Of a stretch of DNA of 64,000 nt, positions 1 to 8,986 are shown piece after piece. The notes beneath the pieces are model-generated. The model was not told where the DNA came from, did no database searches, and was given only the letters and a program-made list of their open reading frames with translations. The stretch is from Microbacterium amylolyticum (GTDB taxonomy: Bacteria; Actinomycetota; Actinomycetes; Actinomycetales; Microbacteriaceae). The position numbers and the translations under genes are program-made. The stretch is taken from the NCBI RefSeq assembly GCF_011046975.1, contig NZ_CP049253.1, forward strand, positions 2,418,001 to 2,482,000, read 5' to 3'. Position 1 is the stretch's first letter; every line of letters begins with the position of its first letter.

Positions 1-2
1 TC

Positions 3-254
3 TTCGACGAGCCGACCAGTGCCCTCGACCCCGAGATGATCAACGAGGTTCTGGACGTGATGGTCGGGCTCGCGAAGGAAGGCATGACGATGGTCGTCGT
101 GACACACGAAATGGGGTTTGCCCGCAAGGCCGCCGACCGCGTCGTGTTCATGTCCGAGGGCGAGATCGTGGAAGAAGCCACTCCCGACCAGTTCTTCACC
201 AATCCTCAGTCCTCGCGCGCCAAGGACTTCCTCTCCAAACTCATTACGCACTGA
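3..254 (+). CDS. gluA: Glutamate-type polar amino acid ABC transporter ATPase, 3' part only
   Basis: This is the C-terminal 83 residues of a polar amino acid ABC ATPase; the start lies before the window. The frame opens directly into the Walker B and D-loop sequence [13 protein letters not shown]. The switch-histidine region [17 protein letters not shown] follows, then the usual [11 protein letters not shown] strand and an end at LITH. These features are typical of the GlnQ/GluA/HisP family, which powers uptake of glutamate, glutamine or similar amino acids at the inner face of the membrane. It is followed by the binding protein and two permeases, the gluABCD order of corynebacteria. The exact substrate is inferred from this order. 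Confidence 0.93.
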   Translation, partial: FDEPTSALDPEMINEVLDVMVGLAKEGMTMVVVTHEMGFARKAADRVVFMSEGEIVEEATPDQFFTNPQSSRAKDFLSKLITH

Positions 255-315
255 TTCAGCTCTCTACCCGCGTCGTGCCCCGTGTGGCGACGCGACCAAC
301 TACCAGGAGGACACC

Positions 316-1221
316 ATGCGCAAGTTTCGGAACATCGCGGTGGCGGGAATCGCCGCATCCGCTCTTTTCGCTCTGACAGCCTGCAACAGCGGAACCCCGG
401 GCGCCGAGCCCGGAGACATGGAAGATGGCGCAGCTGGCGGTGTCAGCTTCGACGTCGCCTCGCCGGAGCTCGACGGAAGCCCCACGTTCGATGCGCTCAC
501 CAGCCGCGGCACGATCAACATCGGAGTCAAGGCCGACCAGCCCGGCCTCGGATACCTCGATCCCACGACAAACGAGCGCTCGGGCTTCGACATCGACATC
601 GCCCGTTGGATGGCAGCGTCGCTGGGCTTCGCCGATGAGGACATCAACTGGTCCGAGATCGAGTCCGCCAACCGTGAGCAGGCGATCATGAACTCGGACG
701 TCGACCTGTACGTTGGCACGTACTCGATGACCGAGTCGCGCGCCGAGCAGATCAACTTCGCCGGCCCCTATTTCCTCACCGGCCAGGGCCTGCTCGTTGC
801 CGCGGACAACGACACGATCACCTCCGACGCCGATCTCACAAGCGATGTTGTCGTGTGTTCGGCCACCGGCTCGACGCCGATTCAGAACATCAAGGACAAC
901 TACGACGCCGAGACGCGTGAGTTCGGGACGTACTCCGAGTGCATCGAGGCGCTGCGCACCGGACAGGTTGACGCCGTCACAACTGACGAGGCGATTCTCA
1001 TCGGCTACGCGGCAGTTGAGCCCGATTCGTTCAAGGTTGTCGGCGAGCCCTTCAGCGAGGAGCGCTACGGAATCGGCCTGCCCAACAACGACGTTGTCCT
1101 GAACGAGTACCTCAACGAGGTTCTCACCGACGGCGGCGCAACGTGGCAGGAGATCTTCGACCACAACCTCGGCGCCTCGGGCGTTGATGGCGTTCAGCCC
1201 ACCGTCGACGCGGTGGAGTAA
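316..1221 (+). CDS. gluB: Glutamate-type ABC transporter substrate-binding lipoprotein
   Basis: A 301-aa lipoprotein of the SBP_bac_3 family. The signal peptide is basic then hydrophobic and ends in the lipobox LTAC with the lipidated cysteine at residue 23. An acidic linker follows, then the periplasmic-binding fold beginning near residue 65 (GTINIGVKADQPG). It should capture glutamate or a related amino acid outside the membrane and deliver it to the two permeases that follow. The ATG at 316 is preceded by AGGAGG at 305-310. A longer frame begins at 118 but overlaps the ATPase gene and lacks a ribosome-binding site. The substrate is inferred from family and operon order. Confidence 0.93.
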   Translation: MRKFRNIAVAGIAASALFALTACNSGTPGAEPGDMEDGAAGGVSFDVASPELDGSPTFDALTSRGTINIGVKADQPGLGYLDPTTNERSGFDIDIARWMAASLGFADEDINWSEIESANREQAIMNSDVDLYVGTYSMTESRAEQINFAGPYFLTGQGLLVAADNDTITSDADLTSDVVVCSATGSTPIQNIKDNYDAETREFGTYSECIEALRTGQVDAVTTDEAILIGYAAVEPDSFKVVGEPFSEERYGIGLPNNDVVLNEYLNEVLTDGGATWQEIFDHNLGASGVDGVQPTVDAVE

Positions 1222-1298
1222 ACCGGTCAGGTTCGTCAGTCGTCGTCGGGCGGGGCGTGAGTGCCCCGCCCGACGACACCTCTCAAGGAGCGATCTCG

Positions 1299-1946
1299 GT
1301 GGGAACCATCACCAATAACCTCGGACTCTGGGGCGACGCGTTGTGGGGGACGGTCGTGCTGTTCCTCGCAGGAGGCGGCATTGCTCTCGTCCTGGGGTTT
1401 GTCGTCGGCGCAATGCGCGTTTCCCCCGTGCCGATTGCCCGCGCCGTGGGGGCGGTGTACGTCAACTTCGTCCGCAATACGCCCCTCACGCTCGTGTTTT
1501 TCTTCTTCGCCTTTGGGTTTCCGCTCCTGTTTCCCGGCCGCGTTGATTACCAGGTCCTCGCGATCTGGGCGCTGGGGCTGTACACGGCCACCTATGTTGC
1601 CGAGGTTGTGCGCTCCGGTATCAACACGGTGCCGGTCGGTCAGGCGGAGGCCGCTCGTGCCATCGGTCTCACGTTCGGTCAGGTGATGACGCAGGTCGTG
1701 CTTCCGCAGGCGGGACGATCGGTGATTCCTCCCATGATGAGTGTGTTCATCGCGCTCCTCAAGAACACAACGGTTGCGGCCGGATTCTCGGTGCTCAACC
1801 TCGGATCGATCCGCGCCTACCTGTCCGAGCGCGGCGAGAGCTCGCTCGCAGTTCTGCTGTGGGTGATGGCGATCTTCGTAGTCCTCGTGATGGGCCTCTC
1901 CTGGTTGCAGAACGTGCTGGAACGACGTCTGAAGGTGACCCGATGA
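1299..1946 (+). CDS. gluC: Glutamate-type ABC transporter permease (GluC-like)
   Basis: An inner-membrane permease of the HisM/GluC type, 215 aa from the GTG at 1299. This start has AAGGAG at 1285-1290 with eight bases of spacing; an upstream GTG at 1257 lacks such a site. Several hydrophobic helices surround the EAA loop GQAEAARAIGLTFGQVMTQV near the C-terminal half, which contacts the ATPase. Asn-Thr-Pro-Leu (VRNTPLTLVFFFFAF) in the second helix region is typical of polar amino acid permeases. The stop overlaps the start of the next permease by four bases, so the two are translationally coupled. Confidence 0.92.
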   Translation: MGTITNNLGLWGDALWGTVVLFLAGGGIALVLGFVVGAMRVSPVPIARAVGAVYVNFVRNTPLTLVFFFFAFGFPLLFPGRVDYQVLAIWALGLYTATYVAEVVRSGINTVPVGQAEAARAIGLTFGQVMTQVVLPQAGRSVIPPMMSVFIALLKNTTVAAGFSVLNLGSIRAYLSERGESSLAVLLWVMAIFVVLVMGLSWLQNVLERRLKVTR

Positions 1947-2845
1947 CTTCCGTCCTCTATGACCTGCCCGGTCCCAGGGCCATTATTCGCAACCGCATCA
2001 TCGGCGTCGTGACGGTACTGGTTGTGCTCGGCATTCTCGGCTTTGTGATCTGGCGGTTCACGGTAACCGGCCAGTTCGCATCGCGGCGCTGGGAGCTGTT
2101 TACATACACGACCGTGTGGATGAGCATCCTGCGCGGTCTCGGCGCGACACTGTCCGCTTTTGCCGTTGCAGCGGTGGGATCGCTCGTGCTGGGCTTCGCG
2201 CTCGCGGTCGGGCGTTTGTCGCATCACGGCACTGTGCGCTATCCCTCCGGTGCGGTCACCGAGGTCATGCGAGCCGTTCCGGTGCTGATCGGCATGATGC
2301 TTCTGTACTACGGGCTGCCCGTGATCGGCGTTGCCATGACGCCGTACTGGGCCGTGGTGATCGCGCTGATCGCCTACAACGGTTCGGTGATCGCCGAGGC
2401 GATCCGCGCCGGAATCGTTTCGCTGCCAACGGGGCAGAGCGAAGCGGGGTATGCCATCGGCCTGCGCAAGAGCGGCGTGATGACGTTCATCCTGATGCCG
2501 CAGGCGGTCAGAGCGATGATGCCCGTGATCATCGCTCAGCTTGTTGTGTGCCTGAAGGACACGGCCCTCGGGTTCATCATCACGTACCCCGAGTTGCTTT
2601 ACATCGGTCGCCAGCTGGGCTCGAACATGAACTTCGGTTCGCCGATCATCCCGACCACTCTCGTCATCGGCACGATCTACATCGGGCTGTGCATCCTGCT
2701 GTCGTATGTCGCTTTCCGCGTTGAGAAGCAGATGCGAAGCTCGCCCAAGGTGCGTGGCGTCGTGGCCGCGGCCAACCCGCGAGCGCACGAGGGCGCGACC
2801 GTGACATCGGTGATCGCGAAGCAGGACCCGCGCGCTTCGCTTTAG
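1943..2845 (+). CDS. gluD: Glutamate-type ABC transporter permease (GluD-like)
   Basis: The second permease of the transporter, 300 aa from the ATG at 1943 inside the ATGA overlap with the preceding gene. It has an N-terminal cytoplasmic stretch, a first helix around residues 15-35, the family's conserved membrane core, and the EAA loop GQSEAGYAIGLRKSGVMTF. It also has the longer polar C-terminal tail usual for GluD. It should pair with GluC to form the channel. It is the last gene of the operon; the next gene has its own promoter-like box. Confidence 0.92.
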   Translation: MTSVLYDLPGPRAIIRNRIIGVVTVLVVLGILGFVIWRFTVTGQFASRRWELFTYTTVWMSILRGLGATLSAFAVAAVGSLVLGFALAVGRLSHHGTVRYPSGAVTEVMRAVPVLIGMMLLYYGLPVIGVAMTPYWAVVIALIAYNGSVIAEAIRAGIVSLPTGQSEAGYAIGLRKSGVMTFILMPQAVRAMMPVIIAQLVVCLKDTALGFIITYPELLYIGRQLGSNMNFGSPIIPTTLVIGTIYIGLCILLSYVAFRVEKQMRSSPKVRGVVAAANPRAHEGATVTSVIAKQDPRASL

Positions 2846-2866
2846 TGGTGCCGGTTCCGGTTCTGA

Positions 2867-2872
2867 CAGACT
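2867..2872 (+). promoter_or_regulatory. Candidate -10 box of a leaderless transcript
   Basis: CAGACT ends six bases before the ATG at 2879, and no Shine-Dalgarno sequence is present. The spacing would place the transcription start at the start codon. No clear -35 box is visible. It belongs to the recurring TAnnnT pattern described in the findings. Confidence 0.4.
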
Positions 2873-2878
2873 GGCTTC

Positions 2879-4324
2879 ATGCGCCCTCAGACGATCACGC
2901 AGCACTCCGTTCGCACGCGTCGAGGCGTTGTTCTCCTCGCCTTGATCGGCGTGCTGGCAGCGGCCCTCGTGCCGTCGTCGGCGATCGCGGAAACCGCGGA
3001 GAGCGACGTCGTTTCTCTGGACGCAGCGGAGATTCCGACGCCGGAAGACGGCGCATACATCGGGTCAACGACGCAGCACGAGGCCGATCCCGGCGGATAC
3101 GCCGAGCAGGTGGACGGGTATGGGGCGATGTCACTCGCTGGCTTCTCCGCGGGAAACATCATCAGTAACGCGAAGATGTACACATCGGGAACGATGTCGG
3201 CGCAGGAGATCCAGCGTTTTTTCAACGGGAAGGTTTCCCGCTGCGACCCGAAGTACACGTGTCTGAAGGACTTCACCCAAAAGACTGTGACGAAAAAGGC
3301 GAACGCGTACTGCAGCGGCACCTATTCGGGGGCCACACGGGAGTCGGCGGCGACGATCATTTCGAAGGTGTCTCGTGCGTGTGGCGTCAGCGAGAAAGTG
3401 CTGATTGTCATGCTCCAGAAGGAGCAGGGCCTCGTCACCCACACCTGGCCGAGCGATTGGCGCTACGACATCGCGATGGGCTTCGCGTGCCCAGACGACG
3501 CGGCGTGCGACCCCTCGTATTTCGGGTTCCAGAACCAGGTGTACATGGCGGCCTACCAGCTGCAGCGCTACACAAAGGACCCCTCGTTCAACTGGTATCC
3601 CGTGGGCAAAACAACGCAGGTGTTGTGGCACCCCAATCGCTCCTGCGGATCCGGGCCGGTGCACATTGCGAATGACGCAACGGCTGCCCTGTACTACTAC
3701 ACGCCGTACCAGCCCAACCGGGCCTCGCTGGCAGCCGGATACGGCGCGGCGAACGACCCGTGTGCGTCGTATGGCAACCGGAACTTCTACAACTACTACA
3801 CCGACTGGTTCGGTCCGACGGGAGGCGGAACAGGCAAAACCCCGGCAAGCCCCAATCCCGCCGATAGCCAGTCCGTTCACCGTTTCTGGAGCCCGAAGTT
3901 CGACAACGCACACTTCTACACGGTCAACGCGGCCGAGGCGAAGACGCTGAGGGAATCCGACCCGAACTGGACGTATCAGGGCACCGACTTCCGCGTCTGG
4001 CCCGTTTCGAGCGGCTCGTGCCGGTCGGGAACGGTGCCCGTTCACCGGTTCTGGTCGTCCACATTCGCATCGCACTTCTTCACAACGAACTCGGCTGAGG
4101 CGTCCGACATTCGCGCGGGGGATAAGAACTGGTCGTACGAGGGAATTGCCTTCTGCTCCGCGCCGGCCGGGTCAAAAGACACCGTTCCCGTGTATCGCTT
4201 CTGGAGCGATAAGTTCCGCAAGCACTTCTTCACGGCCAACGCCGCCGAGGCCGACGGGATCCGCAAGAACGACCGCAACTGGACGTACGAGGGCGTCGCG
4301 CTTCACGCGCCGAAGGCCCGCTGA
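2879..4324 (+). CDS. Secreted lysozyme-like protein with three DUF5648-type repeats
   Basis: A 481-aa exported protein. The signal peptide runs to about residue 37 (SSAIA before ETAES). A central domain at about 95-320 resembles actinobacterial muramidase/hemagglutinin-like proteins. It has paired cysteines, and the helix VLIVMLQKEQGLVTH near residue 180 carries a glutamate in the position expected of a lytic transglycosylase or lysozyme fold. A Gly/Pro linker leads to three repeats starting near residues 332, 387 and 438. Each begins V(H/Y)RFWS, continues H(F)FT.NAAEA and ends NW.YEG, a pattern matching the DUF5648 family. A role in cell-wall turnover or surface adhesion is inference; no enzymatic activity can be asserted. 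Confidence 0.8.
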   Translation: MRPQTITQHSVRTRRGVVLLALIGVLAAALVPSSAIAETAESDVVSLDAAEIPTPEDGAYIGSTTQHEADPGGYAEQVDGYGAMSLAGFSAGNIISNAKMYTSGTMSAQEIQRFFNGKVSRCDPKYTCLKDFTQKTVTKKANAYCSGTYSGATRESAATIISKVSRACGVSEKVLIVMLQKEQGLVTHTWPSDWRYDIAMGFACPDDAACDPSYFGFQNQVYMAAYQLQRYTKDPSFNWYPVGKTTQVLWHPNRSCGSGPVHIANDATAALYYYTPYQPNRASLAAGYGAANDPCASYGNRNFYNYYTDWFGPTGGGTGKTPASPNPADSQSVHRFWSPKFDNAHFYTVNAAEAKTLRESDPNWTYQGTDFRVWPVSSGSCRSGTVPVHRFWSSTFASHFFTTNSAEASDIRAGDKNWSYEGIAFCSAPAGSKDTVPVYRFWSDKFRKHFFTANAAEADGIRKNDRNWTYEGVALHAPKAR

Positions 4325-4377
4325 CGCGAGCAGCGGTGCCGGACCGGCGGCCGCAAGGAGCTGTCATCCGCGCCCGG

Positions 4378-4383
4378 TAGACT
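4378..4383 (+). promoter_or_regulatory. Candidate -10 box of leaderless pheS transcript
   Basis: TAGACT lies eight bases before the GTG of pheS at 4392, and no ribosome-binding site precedes that codon. Transcription would therefore begin at or next to the start codon. Confidence 0.45.
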
Positions 4384-4391
4384 CGTGCCTC

Positions 4392-5432
4392 GTGTCTGAC
4401 GTTCCTGTGATCACTCCCGAGGGGGTGGAGGCCGCCGTCGCCGAAGCGCTCGCTGCGGCCGGTGCCGCCTCCGATACCCCGGCGCTGAAAGCCGCGCGTG
4501 CCGCCCATCAGGGCGACGGAAGCGCGCTGGCCACGTTCAACGCCCAGATGCGCCATGTGCCCAAGGAGAACAAGGCCGAGTTCGGCAAGCTTGTTGGCGC
4601 CGCTCGTGGCCGCGTCAACCAGGCGTTTGCGGCGCGCGAGCAGGAGCTGGCCGCCGCCGAGGTCGCCGCTGCTCTCGAGGCCGAGCGCATCGACATCACG
4701 GCTGTCGCCTCACGCACACGCCAGGGCGCACGCCACCCGATGGGGCTGATGCAGGAGCGCATCACCGACATCTTCGTTGGGATGGGGTGGGAGATCGTCG
4801 AGGGGCCCGAGCTCGAACACGAGTGGTTCAACTTCGACTCCCTGAATCTCGACGAAGACCACCCTGCGCGCCAGATGCAGGACACATTCTTCGTCGAGCC
4901 CGCCGAACGTCACCTCGTCCTGCGCACGCAGACCAGCCCTGTGCAGATGCGCGCGATGCTCGAGCGCGACGTCCCCATCTACGTTCTTTCACCCGGCAAG
5001 GTTGCGCGCACGGACGAGTTCGATGCGACGCACCTTCCCGTTTTCACGCAGGCCGAGGGCCTCGTGATCGACAAGGGCATCACGATGGCGCACCTCAAAG
5101 GCACGCTGGATCACCTCGCGCAGCAGCTGTTCGGTTCCGAGGCGAAGACGCGTCTGCGCACCAATCACTTCCCTTTCACCGAACCGTCCGCCGAGTTCGA
5201 TCTGTGGCACCCGACATTCAAGGGGGGCGCCCGCTGGATCGAGTGGGGTGGCTGCGGCATGGTCAACCCCAACGTGCTGCGCGCGGCCGGAATCGACCCT
5301 GAGGAATACAGCGGCTTTGCCTTTGGAATCGGTATTGAGCGGGCGCTGATGTTCCGTAGCGATGTGCAGGATATGCGCGACATGGCCGAGGGCGATGTGC
5401 GCTTCAGCGAGCAGTTCGGGATGGTGGTCTGA
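4392..5432 (+). CDS. pheS: Phenylalanine-tRNA ligase alpha subunit
   Basis: The catalytic alpha subunit of the alpha2-beta2 enzyme that charges tRNA-Phe, 346 aa. The N-terminal helical arm ends near residue 100. The class II core then shows HPMGLMQERITDIF, the conserved NHFPFTEPSAEFD signature and the Gly-rich GGCGMVNPNVL segment. Motif 3 is FGIGIERALM, with the ATP-binding arginine. The GTG start at 4392 is chosen because a TAGACT box sits eight bases upstream and the N-terminus then has the family's usual length; the longer upstream frame runs through the previous gene. The stop overlaps the pheT start by one base. Confidence 0.96.
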   Translation: MSDVPVITPEGVEAAVAEALAAAGAASDTPALKAARAAHQGDGSALATFNAQMRHVPKENKAEFGKLVGAARGRVNQAFAAREQELAAAEVAAALEAERIDITAVASRTRQGARHPMGLMQERITDIFVGMGWEIVEGPELEHEWFNFDSLNLDEDHPARQMQDTFFVEPAERHLVLRTQTSPVQMRAMLERDVPIYVLSPGKVARTDEFDATHLPVFTQAEGLVIDKGITMAHLKGTLDHLAQQLFGSEAKTRLRTNHFPFTEPSAEFDLWHPTFKGGARWIEWGGCGMVNPNVLRAAGIDPEEYSGFAFGIGIERALMFRSDVQDMRDMAEGDVRFSEQFGMVV

Positions 5433-7936
5433 TGCGTATTCCGCTTTCGTGGCTGCGTGAGTATGTCGCGGTTCCCGGCGAGGCAACGGCTGACGATGTC
5501 TTCGAAACGCTTGTCTCTGTTGGCTTCGAAGAAGAAGAGGCCATTGGCTTCGATGTGACGGGTCCCGTCGTCGTCGGCCAGGTGGTGTCTTTCGATGTTG
5601 AGCCGCAGAAGAACGGCAAGAACATCCGCTGGTGCCAGGTGGACGTCGGCGAAGCACACGGTGGCGTTCGCGGCGTCGTCTGTGGCGCGCAGAACTTCCA
5701 CCCCGGTGACAAGGTCGTCGTGACGCTTCCCGGCGCGGTTCTTCCAGGGCCGTTCCCGATCGCCGCCCGCAAGACGTATGGTCACACCTCGGACGGGATG
5801 ATCGCCGCCGCGGGCGAGCTGGGTCTGACCGACGACGCCGACGGGATCATCCGATTGTCCGAGTGGGGGCTTGACCCCGAGGTCGGATCCGATGCGATCG
5901 CTCTTCTGGGCCTCGACGATGTCGCGGTCGACGTGAACGTCACGCCCGATCGTGGCTACGCGCTGTCGATCCGCGGTATCGCCAGGGAGTACGCTCTCGC
6001 AACCGGCGCGGCGTTCTCGGATCCCGCCGATCGCCCAGCATCAGAGATCGCGGCGGGCGATGGCTTCCCCCTCACTGTGCGCGACGACAACCCGATCCGC
6101 GGTGAACAGGGCGTGAAGCAGTTCGTTCTGCGTACCGTGACGGGAGTCGACCCGACGCGTCCCACGCCCACGTGGATGCGCGCACGCCTTCAGCTGGCCG
6201 GCCTTCGCTCGCTCGGGCTGCTCGTCGACATCACCAACTACGTGATGCTCGAGCTCGGCAACCCCATCCATGGCTACGACGCCGACCGCCTCACAGGGGG
6301 GATCACGGTGCGTCGTGCCGCTGAGGGCGAAAAGCTCACAACGCTCGATGGCACGCAGCGCGTGTTGTCGGACGAGGATCTTCTCATCACCGACGAGTCC
6401 GGTCCGATCGGACTTGCCGGTGTCATGGGTGGGGAGACGACCGAGCTGAGCGGCGAAACGACGAATGTTGTCGTCGAGGCTGCCACCTTCGAATCCGTGT
6501 CGATTGCGCGAACGGCTCGCCGGCACAAGCTTCCCAGCGAGGCGTCCAAGCGATTCGAGCGCGGCGTTGACCCGCTCGTCGCTCGTGCCGCCGCGCAGCG
6601 CGTTGTCGATCTCATGGTCGATCTGGCGGGAGGAACAGCGGGCGAGCAGGGCGCGTCGCTGGACGATTCCTTTTCCGCGCGCACCATTCACCTGCCAGAC
6701 GGTTTTGTCGCCGGCCTCATCGGGGTTGACTATGCGCCGGAGCGCATTCGCGAGATTCTCGAGGCGATCGGCTGCCGTGTGGAGACATCCGAGGGCGGAT
6801 TCGCCGTTTCGGCTCCCTCCTGGCGCCCTGATATTGAGGACAAGTGGTCGCTCGCGGAGGAAGTTGCGCGGGTCGACGGCCTCGACAAGGTTCCGTCGAT
6901 TCTGCCGATTGCCCCCTCGGGCCGTGGATATACCCGTGAGCAGCAGGCGCGTCGAACGGTGGCGAACTCTCTTGCGGCGGCCGGCCTCGTCGAGGTTCAG
7001 GCTTTCCCCTTCGTCAAGGATGAAGAGAACGCCCTGCACGGTTCGGCGTCGGGTGAGGTGTTGCCCAGCGTCCGACTGCAGAACGCGCTTGATCAGACCC
7101 GGCCCTATCTGCGTCGATCGCTGATTCCCGGACTTCTGCACGTGGCGCACCGCAACCTTTCGCGCGGAACAACCGATCTGTCGCTGTTCGAGATCGGCAA
7201 CGTTTTTCTGCCCGAGCCGGGGGTGACGTACGGAACAAGCTTCAACGCCGCACGCGCTGAGAAGCCCTCAGACGAGGTTCTCGCACAGATCCTCGCGTCG
7301 ATTCCTCCGCAGCCGCGTCACGTGGCTCTGCTGTTCGCCGGCGACGTTTCCGGTAAGCAGCCCGGTCACGCTGCCGAGCCGGCAGGTCTCTCGGTCGCGA
7401 TCGACGCCGTGCGAACGATTGCGTCCGCTGCCGGCGTTGATATCTCCGTCTCGCAGGGAGAGCGCGCAGCGCTTCACCCCGGGCGAACGGGAGTTCTGAC
7501 GGTCCGGGGCGAAGAGGTCGGCTACGTTGGCGAGCTCCTGCCGCAGGTGGCGAAGGACGCCGATCTGATGGGGCGCGTGACGGTTGCCGAGCTCGATCTC
7601 GATCGCGTTATCGCCCTTGCGGGCGAGAGGGTCACCGTGTCTTCGCTGTCGACGTTCCCTGCCGCAACGCAGGACGTTTCGCTCGTTCTCGGGGCCGACG
7701 TTCCTGCCGCCGCGGTGCGGGATGCATTGACGCAGGGGGCGGGCGACTTGCTTGAGCGCGTGTCCCTTGTGGATGACTACCGCGGTCAGGGTATTGATGA
7801 GGGCCAGAAGTCGTTGACCTTCGCGCTGCGTTTCCGTGCGGCGGATCGAACGCTGACGGCTGCCGAGGCGACCGAAGCGAAGCTGGCCGGTGTTGCGGTG
7901 ACGGAGCAGCGCTTCGGCGCGCGCATTCGCGACTAG
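5432..7936 (+). CDS. pheT: Phenylalanine-tRNA ligase beta subunit
   Basis: The 834-aa beta subunit. An OB-fold tRNA-binding domain lies at about residues 40-150 (VVVGQVVSFDVEPQ). The B3/B4 editing domain that hydrolyses mischarged Tyr-tRNA-Phe is in the middle, around the VDITNYVMLELGNPIHGYD signature near 265-285. The B5 domain and the catalytic-like domain follow. The anticodon-binding FDX-ACB domain closes the protein (FPAATQDVSLVL, then RLVDDYRG-like and SLTFALRFR). The TGATG junction with pheS indicates coupled translation, which suits equal subunit amounts. Length and domain order are normal. Confidence 0.96.
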   Translation: MRIPLSWLREYVAVPGEATADDVFETLVSVGFEEEEAIGFDVTGPVVVGQVVSFDVEPQKNGKNIRWCQVDVGEAHGGVRGVVCGAQNFHPGDKVVVTLPGAVLPGPFPIAARKTYGHTSDGMIAAAGELGLTDDADGIIRLSEWGLDPEVGSDAIALLGLDDVAVDVNVTPDRGYALSIRGIAREYALATGAAFSDPADRPASEIAAGDGFPLTVRDDNPIRGEQGVKQFVLRTVTGVDPTRPTPTWMRARLQLAGLRSLGLLVDITNYVMLELGNPIHGYDADRLTGGITVRRAAEGEKLTTLDGTQRVLSDEDLLITDESGPIGLAGVMGGETTELSGETTNVVVEAATFESVSIARTARRHKLPSEASKRFERGVDPLVARAAAQRVVDLMVDLAGGTAGEQGASLDDSFSARTIHLPDGFVAGLIGVDYAPERIREILEAIGCRVETSEGGFAVSAPSWRPDIEDKWSLAEEVARVDGLDKVPSILPIAPSGRGYTREQQARRTVANSLAAAGLVEVQAFPFVKDEENALHGSASGEVLPSVRLQNALDQTRPYLRRSLIPGLLHVAHRNLSRGTTDLSLFEIGNVFLPEPGVTYGTSFNAARAEKPSDEVLAQILASIPPQPRHVALLFAGDVSGKQPGHAAEPAGLSVAIDAVRTIASAAGVDISVSQGERAALHPGRTGVLTVRGEEVGYVGELLPQVAKDADLMGRVTVAELDLDRVIALAGERVTVSSLSTFPAATQDVSLVLGADVPAAAVRDALTQGAGDLLERVSLVDDYRGQGIDEGQKSLTFALRFRAADRTLTAAEATEAKLAGVAVTEQRFGARIRD

Positions 7937-7951
7937 CGCGGCACCTCGTTT

Positions 7952-8006
7952 GCAGCGAGCCCCTCTCGTCTCGGGATCACGTCCCGTCGCGAGGGGGGCT
8001 CGCTGC
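7952..8006 (+). terminator. Hairpin terminator after pheT
   Basis: A twelve-base perfect stem (GCAGCGAGCCCC at 7952-7963 against 7995-8006) lies 15 bases past the pheT stop, with further pairing inside the loop. No T-run follows, as is common in actinobacteria. Confidence 0.75.
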
Positions 8007-8012
8007 GTGTGA

Positions 8013-8032
8013 GCCGAGCACATGTGCTCGGC
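8013..8032 (-). terminator. Palindromic terminator after the small membrane gene
   Basis: A perfect 20-base palindrome centred on CACATGTG starts six bases past the stop of the minus-strand gene ending at 8038. It sits back to back with the pheT terminator. Confidence 0.6.
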
Positions 8033-8037
8033 GTGGG

Positions 8038-8259
8038 TTAGTCTGCGGCCTGTGCGAAGACCTTCCGGTAGGCGGCGGACATCACCGGCACGACACAGAT
8101 CACCGCGATGGGGACGACGATCGTCACCATGACGAGTGTCTGCACAAGCCGCGGCCATGCCGAGATCAACGGTGACAGGGCGTACTGTGCGGTGGCGATC
8201 AGCGGAAAGATCGCGTACCCGGTCACGATGATGCGCGGAAGAAGGGGCAACGGTCTCAT
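8038..8259 (-). CDS. Small two-helix membrane protein divergent from TetR
   Basis: A 73-aa protein with two predicted membrane helices, about residues 8-28 and 40-63, and a short basic C-terminus (YRKVFAQ). The start at 8259 (MRPLPLL) has GGAG eight bases upstream and the protein fits the divergent promoter. A longer frame reaches 8505 but runs through the TetR gene and is not credible. I do not recognise a named family; the size and helix arrangement are loosely like small DUF2798-type proteins. Its divergent placement and operator-like palindromes suggest it is the target of the neighbouring TetR regulator. Confidence 0.7.
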   Translation of the reverse strand: MRPLPLLPRIIVTGYAIFPLIATAQYALSPLISAWPRLVQTLVMVTIVVPIAVICVVPVMSAAYRKVFAQAAD

Positions 8260-8263
8260 CGAA

Positions 8264-8328
8264 ATCTCCAAACGAGTGATTGGAGATGACCTTACGGTCA
8301 ATCGTACTTTCACCAAATGAATATTTGG
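8264..8328. promoter_or_regulatory. Divergent promoter with two operator-like inverted repeats
   Basis: The minus-strand gene has a promoter TTGGTG (8311-8316) - 16 bases - TAAGGT (8289-8294). CCAAAT-4-ATTTGG (8313-8328) overlaps its -35 box. ATCTCCAA-8-TTGGAGAT (8264-8287) covers the region just after its start site. Both are plausible binding sites for the divergent TetR protein. Confidence 0.6.
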
Positions 8329-8349
8329 ATATCGGCGTAGGGTGAGCAC

Positions 8350-8916
8350 GTGGCCTGGAACACAGAAGAAACGCGGGCCCGCCTCCTCGCGGCCGGTGCG
8401 ACGCAATTCGCGGCCAAAGGGTATGCGGGAGCGCGCATACAGGGAATCGCCAACGAGGCCGGGATCAGCGCCGAGCGCGTGTACCAGTACTTCGGCAACA
8501 AGCACGGGTTGTACGAGGCGGTGCTCGCTGACCGCCTGTCACGCCTGCTCGACGACATCGCTATCGACGGCGAGGGGCCCGAGGCGCTCGGGGCGTATGC
8601 CGGGGCGCTCTTCGACCGCTTTCGGGAATCCCCCGAGACAGCACGGTTGCTTGCCTGGGAAAGCCTCGAAATGGACGAAGCCGCGTCGGCTGATCGGCGA
8701 CGAAAAATGTGCGCCGACAAGAAGAGGGGAATCCGCAGGGCGATGCCGTGGGCGTGCGATCGGGTGGCGGGAGAAGTGTTGTTCTCCGTGACCTCCCTCG
8801 TTCTGGCCGAGTGGAACCTCGTGAGGCTGTCCGATGTGATGCGTGATGCGGCCACGCGTCGGCACGCGGTCATCGCTCACGCAACGGCGATCGCACGCTC
8901 GACGCAGCGCGACTGA
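8350..8916 (+). CDS. TetR family transcriptional regulator
   Basis: A 188-aa dimeric repressor. The N-terminal TetR helix-turn-helix spans about residues 6-55 ([24 protein letters not shown] then [16 protein letters not shown]). The C-terminal ligand-binding half is less conserved and has the Glu/Asp-rich stretch [15 protein letters not shown]. The GTG start at 8350 has no ribosome-binding site. A TAGGGT box lies six bases upstream at 8338-8343, suggesting a leaderless message. It probably controls the divergent small membrane gene and itself. The ligand is unknown. Confidence 0.88.
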   Translation: MAWNTEETRARLLAAGATQFAAKGYAGARIQGIANEAGISAERVYQYFGNKHGLYEAVLADRLSRLLDDIAIDGEGPEALGAYAGALFDRFRESPETARLLAWESLEMDEAASADRRRKMCADKKRGIRRAMPWACDRVAGEVLFSVTSLVLAEWNLVRLSDVMRDAATRRHAVIAHATAIARSTQRD

Positions 8917-8986
8917 TCGGGGTGATTTCGAGCGTCAGACGGGCTCCGGAACGCTGGCGTTTCACAGGCACACGGCGAGAGGCGAA

